A DNA stretch of 64,000 nt, from contig OY756972.1 of the NCBI GenBank assembly GCA_963580455.1, forward strand, positions 1,937,001 to 2,001,000, given 5' to 3'. The notes below the pieces were generated by a model, which saw only the letters and a program-made list of their open reading frames with translations, did not search any database and had not been told where the DNA came from. Shown here piece by piece: positions 59,501 through 64,000 of the stretch; positions within the stretch are counted from its first letter, which is position 1; the number at the start of each line of letters is the position of its first letter. Source of the stretch: Euonymus europaeus. Taxonomy: Eukaryota > Streptophyta > Magnoliopsida > Celastrales > Celastraceae. A program made the translations under genes and the position numbers.

Positions 59501-60019
59501 CACCTAGTTAGCCGCGAAATGTGGTTTCTTTACGTAAACGGTTTTATGAATATCCGTTGACTCCGAGTTCTGAATTCGGTGATTTTTAGCTTGATTTCAC
59601 ACTACATTTCGAGCTCTACGATCCTGGCATTTCTGATTTTGATTTCAGAACTCGTGGCTAGTTGGTCTCGTTTCACCTAGTTAGCCGCGAAATGTGGTTT
59701 CTTTACGTAAACGGTTTTATGAATATCCGTTGACTCCGAGTTCTGAATTCGGTGATTTTTAGCTTGATTTCACACTACTTTTCGAGCTCTACGATCCTGG
59801 TATTTCTGATTTTGATTTCAGAACTTGTGGCTAGTAGGTCTCGTTTCACCTAGTTAGCCGCGAAATGTGGTTTCTTTACGTAAACGGTTTGATGAATATC
59901 CGTTGACTCCGAGTTCTGAATTCGGTGATTTTTAGCTTGATTTCACACTACTTTTCGAGCTCTACAATCCTGGGCTTTCGGATTTCGATTTCAGAACTCG
60001 TGGCTAGTAGGTCTCGTTT
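59501..60019 (+). repeat. Three monomers between the 10-monomer copies
   Basis: The types are CACTACATTTCG with GATCCTGGCATT; GATCCTGGTATT with AACTTGTGG; and GTTTGATGAAT with CAATCCTGGGC. The last two resemble the 58,811/58,984 pair, so they belong to the same pool. Confidence 0.8.
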
Positions 60020-61747
60020 CACCTAGTTAGCCGCGAAATGTGGTTTCTTTACGTAAACGGTTTTATGAATATCCGTTGACTCCGAGTTCTGAATTCGGTG
60101 ATTTCTAGCTTGATTTCACACTACTTTTCGAGCTCTACGATCCTGGTATTTCTGATTTTGATTTCAGAACTTGTGGCTAGTAGGTCTCGTTTCACCTAGT
60201 TAGCCGCAAAATGTGGTTTCTTTACGTAAACGGTTTTATGAATATCCGTTGACTCCGAGTTCTGAATTCGGTGATTTTTAGCTTGATTTCACACTAATTT
60301 TCGAGCTCTACGATCCTGGTGTTTCGGATTTTGATTTCAGAACTCGTGGCTAGTTGGTCTCGTTTCACCTAGTTAGCCGCGAAATGCGGTTTCTTTACGT
60401 AAACGGTTTTATGAATATCCGTTGACTCCGAGTTCTGAATTCGGTGATTTTTAGCTTGATTACACACTACTTTTCGAGCTCTACAATCCTGGGTTTTCGG
60501 ATTTTGATTTCAGAACTCGTGGCTAGTAGGTCTCGTTTCACCTTTTTAGCCGCGAAATGTGGTTTCTTTACGTAAACGGTTTTATGAATATCCGTTGACT
60601 CCGAGTTCTGAATTCGGTGATTTTTAGCTTGATTTCACACTACTTTTCGAGCTCTACGATCCTGGCATTTTTTATTTTGATTTCAGAACTCGTGGCAAGT
60701 TGGTGTCGTTTCATCTAGTTAGCCGCGAAATGTGGTTTCTTTACGTAAACGGTTTTATGAATATCCATTGACTCCGAGTTCTGAATTCGGTGATTTTTAG
60801 CTTGATTTCACACTACTTTTCGAGCTCTACAATCTTGGCGTTTCGGATTTTGATTTCAGAACTCGTGGCTAGTAGGTCTCGTTTCACCTAGTTAGCCGCG
60901 AAATGTGGTTTCTTTACGTAAACGATTTTATGAATATCCGTTGACTCCGAGTTCTGAATTCGGTGATTTTTAGCTTGATTTCACACTACTTTTCGAGCTC
61001 TACAATCCTGGGTTTTCGGATTTTGATTTCAGAACTCGTGGCTAGTAGGTCTCGTTTCACCTATTTAGCCGCGAAATGTGGTTTCTTTACGTAAACGGTT
61101 TTATGAATATCCGTTGACTCCGAGTTCTGAATTCGGTGATTTTTAGCTTGATTTCACACTACTTTTCGAGCTCTACGATCCTGGTATTTCTGATTTTGAT
61201 TTCAGAACTTGTGGCTAGTAGGTCTCGTTTCACCTAGTTAGCCGCGAAATGTGGTTTCTTTACGTAAACGGTTTGATGAATATCCGTTGACTCCGAGTTC
61301 TGAATTCGGTGATTTTTAGCTTGATTTCACACTACTTTTCGAGCTCTACAATCCTGGGCTTTCGGATTTCAATTTCAGAACTCGTGGCTAGTATGTCTCG
61401 TTTCACCTAGTTAGCCACGAAATCTGGTTTCTTTACGTAAACGTTTTTATGAATATCCGTTGACTCCGAGTTCTAATTCGGTGATATTTAGCTTGATTTC
61501 ACACTACTTTTCGAGCTCTACAATCCTGGGCTTTCGGATTTCGATTTCAGAACTCGTGGCTAGAAGGTCTCGTTTCACCTAGTTAGCCACGAAACGTGGT
61601 TTCTTTACGTAAACGGTTTTATGAATATCCGTTGACTCCGAGTTCTAATTCGGTGATATTTAGCTTGATTTCACACTACTTTTCGAGCTCTACAATCCTG
61701 GGCTTTCGGATTTCGATTTCAGAACTCGTGGCTAGTAGGTCTCGTTT
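60020..61747 (+). repeat. 10-monomer (1,728-bp) block, right copy
   Basis: Copy of 57,773-59,500 including both 172-bp monomers (61,404 and 61,576). Differences seen: AGTTCTGAATTC here against AGTTCCGAATTC near 58,014, CCGCGAAATG at 61,231 against CCGCAAAATG at 58,984, and AACGTTTTTATG near 61,442. Confidence 0.92.
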
Positions 61748-62783
61748 CACCTAGTTAGCCGCGAAATGTGGTTTCTTTACGTAAACGGTTTTATGAATAT
61801 CCGTTGACTCCGAGTTCTGAATTCGGTGATTTTTAGCTTGATTTCACACTACTTTTCGAGCTCTACGATTCTGGTATTTCTGATTTTGATTTCAGAACTT
61901 GTGGCTAGTAGGTCTCGTTTCACCTAGTTAGCCGCGAAATGTGGTTTCTTTACGTAAACGGTTTTATGAATATCCGTTGACTCCGAGTTCTGAATTCGGT
62001 GATTTTTAGCTTGATTTCACACTACTTTTCGAGCTCTACAATCCTGGGCTTTCGGATTTCAATTTCAGAACTCGTGGCTAGTAGGTCTCGTTTCACCTAG
62101 TTAGCCACGAAATGTGGTTTCTTTACGTAAACGGTTTTATGAATATCCGTTGACTCCGAGTTCTAATTCGGTGATATTTAGCTTGATTTCACACTACTTT
62201 TCGAGCTCTACAATCCTGGGCTTTCGGATTTTGATTTCAGAACTCGTGGCTAGTAGGTCTCGTTTCACCTAGTTAGCCACGAAACGTGGTTTCTTTACGT
62301 AAACGGTTTTATGAATATCCGTTGACTCCGAGTTCTAATTCGGTGATATTTAGCTTGATTTCACACTACTTTTCGAGCTCTACAATCCTGGGCTTTCGGA
62401 TTTCGGTTTCAGAACTCGTGGCTAGTAGGTCTCGTTTCACCTAGTTAGCCGCGAAATGTGGTTTCTTTACGTAAACGGTTTTATGAATATCCGTTGACTC
62501 CGAGTTCTGAATTCGGTGATTTTTAGCTTGATTTCACACTACTTTTCGAGCTCTACGATCCTGGTATTTCTGATTTTGATTTCAGAACTCGTGACTAGTT
62601 GGTCTCGTTTCACCTAGTTAGCCGCGAAATGTGGTTTCTTTACGTAAACGGTTTTATGAATATCCATTGACTCCGAGTTCTGAATTCGGTGATTTTTAGC
62701 TTGATTTCACACTACTTTTCGAGCTCTACGATTATGGAGTTTCGGATTTTGATTTCAGAACTCGTGGCTAGTTGGTCTCGTTT
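61748..62783 (+). repeat. Six monomers after the 10-monomer block
   Basis: The types are GATTCTGGTATT with AACTTGTGG; CAATCCTGGGC with TTTCAATTT; two 172-bp GTTCTAATTC monomers (62,094 and 62,266, the latter with ATTTCGGTTTCAG); GATCCTGGTATT with CGTGACTAG; and CCATTGAC with GAGCTCTACGATTATGG. Unlike most GATTATGG monomers, the last is not followed by a CCGTG/TATCGG monomer. Confidence 0.8.
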
Positions 62784-63302
62784 CACCTAGTTAGCCGCGA
62801 AATGTGGTTTCTTTACGTAAACGGTTTTATGAATATCCGTTGACTCTGAGTTCTCAATTCGGTGATTTTTAGCTTGATTTCACACTACTTTTCGAGCTCT
62901 ACAATCCTAGCATTTCGGATTTTGATTTCAGAACTCGTGGCTAGTTGGTCTCGTTTCACCTAGTTAGCCGCGAAATGTGGTTTCTTTACGTAAACGGTTT
63001 TATGAATATCCGTTGACTCCGAGTTTTGAATTCGGTGATTTTTAGCTTGATTTCACACTACTTTTCGAGCTCTACGATCCTGGCATTTCGGATTTTGATT
63101 TCAGAACTCGTGGCTAGTTGGTCTCGTTTCACCTAGTTAGCCGCGAAATGTGGTTTCTTTACGTAAACGGTTTTATGAATATCCGTTGACTCCGAGTTCT
63201 GAATTCGGTGATTTTTGGCTTGATTTCACACTAATTTTCGAGCTCTACGATCCTGGCATTTCGGATTTTGATTTCAGAACTCGTGGCTAGTTGTTGTCGT
63301 TT
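62784..63302 (+). repeat. 3-monomer cassette also present at 49,990 and 52,412
   Basis: ACTCTGAG, then GAGTTTTGAATTC, then TTTTTGGCTTG with CACTAATTTTC and GTTGTTGTCG: the same rare marks in the same order as 49,990-50,508 and its copy at 52,412-52,930. The distance from the first is 12,794 bp, 74 monomers minus eight one-base deletions. This copy has diverged more (TTCTCAATTC, ATCCTAGCATT). Confidence 0.88.
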
Positions 63303-64000
63303 CACCTAGTTAGCCGCGAAATGTGGTTTCTTTACGTAAACGGTTTTATGAATATCCGTTGACTCCGAGTTCTGAATTCGGTGATTTTTAGCTTGATTTC
63401 ACACTACTTTTCGAGCTCTACAATCCTGACGTTTCGAATTTTGATTTCAGAACTCGTGGCTAGTAGGTCTCGTTTCACCTAGTTTGCCGCGAAATGTGGT
63501 TTCTTTACGTAAACGGTTTCATGAATATCCGTTTACTCCGAGTTCTGAATTCGGTGATTTTTAGCTTGATTACACACTACTTTTCGAGCTCTACCATCCT
63601 GGCGTTTCGGATTTTGATTTCAGAACTCGTGGCTAGTTGGTCTCGTTTCACCTAGTTAGCCGCGAAATGTGGTTTCTTTACGTAAACGGTTTTACGAATA
63701 TCCGTTGACTCCGAGTTCTGAATTCGGTGATTTTTAGCTTGATTACACACTACCTTTCGAGCTCTACAATCCTGAGTTTTCGGATTTCGATTTCAGAACT
63801 CGTGGCTAGTAAGTATCGTTTCACCTAGTTAGCCGCGAAATGTGGTTTCTTTACGTAAACGGTTTTATGAATATCTATTGACTCCGAGTTCTGAATTCGG
63901 TGATTTTTAGCTTGATTTCACACTGCTTTTCGAGCTCTACAATCCTGGGTTTTCGGATTTCGATTTCAGAACTCGTGGCTAGTAGGTCTCGTTTCACCTA
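63303..64000 (+). repeat. Final monomers with ACGAAT/ATCTATT echo
   Basis: 63,303 has CCTGACGTTTCGAATTTTG. 63,476 has CCTAGTTTGCC, GTTTCATGAAT, CCGTTTACTCC and CTACCATCC. 63,649 and 63,822 repeat the first two types of the trimer (TTTTACGAAT with ACCTTTCG; ATCTATTGAC with ACTGCTTTT), with GTAAGTATCG between them. The array runs off the window edge at 64,000, six bases into monomer 371. Confidence 0.85.

Larger units (their letters stand above)
47915..62437 (+). repeat. Nine 172-bp monomers with GTTCTAATTC and GATATTT
   Basis: Monomers at 47,915, 55,526, 56,909, 59,157, 59,329, 61,404, 61,576, 62,094 and 62,266 lack one G in the dyad (GTTCTAATTC for GTTCTGAATTC) and all carry GATATTTAGC for GATTTTTAGC. 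All nine also have CCTGGGCTTTC. The linked marks show a single origin. Eight of nine lie in the last 8.5 kb, so the lineage is spreading there. The deletion removes the EcoRI site but leaves a dyad with 7-base arms. The 62,094/62,266 pair resembles 61,404/61,576 at a 690-bp offset. Confidence 0.93.
1..64000 (+). repeat. 173-bp satellite array, 370 head-to-tail monomers
   Basis: The window is a single tandem array. Monomer starts (CACC) fall every 173 bp: 1, 174, 347, 520, then 692, 865, 1038 and so on to 63,995. Only sixteen monomers differ in length, each by a one-base deletion, and these account exactly for the total length. All copies read in the same direction and I saw no inverted block, insertion or spacer. 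A monomer counted by hand (1211-1383) has 68 G+C of 173 (39%) and is T-rich on this strand. The unit length matches a nucleosome plus linker, as in many centromeric satellites. That role is inferred from family behaviour, and the family itself is not recognised. No protein-coding region is supported: every forward frame hits stops within a few monomers, and the length (3 x 57 + 2) shifts frame at every monomer. Confidence 0.98.

Noticed and set aside
1..64000. CENP-B box (TTCG....A..CGGG) in the monomer
   Set aside because: I checked each TTCG in the unit (75-78, 108-111 and those in the variable block) and the CGAA at 15-18 on the other strand. The required A, and the CGGG, are absent at the right spacing in every case.
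1..64000. CRISPR array
   Set aside because: Conserved and variable parts alternate, but the variable part is a limited set of homologous variants rather than unrelated spacers, the unit is 173 bp, and there are no cas genes.
1..64000. Primate alpha satellite (about 171 bp)
   Set aside because: The length is close but the sequence lacks the CENP-B box and I recognise no alpha-satellite motif. The similarity is only in nucleosome-scale period.
1..64000. Rhynchospora Tyba (about 172 bp) or another named plant centromere repeat
   Set aside because: The length is compatible, but I cannot confirm sequence identity from memory, and Tyba arrays are usually described as much shorter than 64 kb. Naming a family would be a guess.
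1..64000. Transposable element insertion or LTR remnants between blocks
   Set aside because: The monomer register is continuous through every block boundary, with only one-base deletions, so there is no room for an insertion.

Overview
The whole 64,000-base window is one uninterrupted tandem satellite array. It holds 370 complete head-to-tail monomers plus the first 6 bases of the next one. Taking CACC as the start of the unit, 354 monomers are 173 bp and 16 are 172 bp. The arithmetic closes exactly: the first CACC is at 1, the last at 63,995, and 370 x 173 minus 16 single-base deletions gives the distance. All monomers lie in one orientation. I found no gene, RNA gene, transposable element, CRISPR array, spacer or unique sequence.

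The organism is a eukaryote. A nucleosome-sized unit, long single-orientation arrays and layered segmental amplification are typical of centromeric or pericentromeric satellites, most often described in plants at this unit length, but I do not recognise the family. It is not human/primate alpha satellite, and it has no CENP-B box. A plant centromere or other heterochromatin block is an inference, not a demonstration. A hand-counted monomer is about 39% GC and CpG-rich. All 12 CpG positions of the unit occur somewhere as TG or CA, the pattern expected from 5-methylcytosine deamination.

Each monomer carries a 10-bp perfect palindrome TTTACGTAAA (unit positions 29-38), a 5-bp stem AACGG/CCGTT (37-41/54-58), a 17-nt near-perfect dyad CCGAGTTCTGAATTCGG (63-79), and a perfect 11-nt inverted repeat whose arms are at 64-74 and 144-154. 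Positions about 26-108 are strongly conserved. Most variation lies in positions 6-25 and 96-170, chiefly 108-142, and defines monomer types that follow one another in fixed order.

Several generations of multi-monomer amplification lie on top of the unit. From left to right: an 18-mer (3,114 bp) in two copies at 692-6,919, with an older 7-monomer block inside it; a 4-mer pair at 8,477-9,860; a 5-mer pair at 13,148-14,877; a 7-mer pair at 15,051-17,470; a 7-monomer cassette in three dispersed copies (17,471, 20,066, 23,353); a dimer pair at 21,277-21,968; 5- and 8-monomer blocks repeated between 25.2 and 32.9 kb; a 6-mer pair near 29-31 kb; a 12-monomer block repeated at 32,866 and 35,633, with a 4-mer pair inside it; a divergent pocket near 37.9-38.6 kb; 7-, 9- and 6-monomer blocks at 39-46.4 kb; a trimer run at 48.1-49.5 kb; a nearly identical 14-mer pair at 49,125-53,968; a dimer pair at 54.1-54.8 kb; and a 10-monomer block repeated at 57,773 and 60,020. 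No single higher-order repeat covers the window: block size and register change every few kilobases, as expected from repeated unequal exchange and short gene conversion. Block boundaries below are given to the nearest monomer start; true breakpoints can lie inside the edge monomers.
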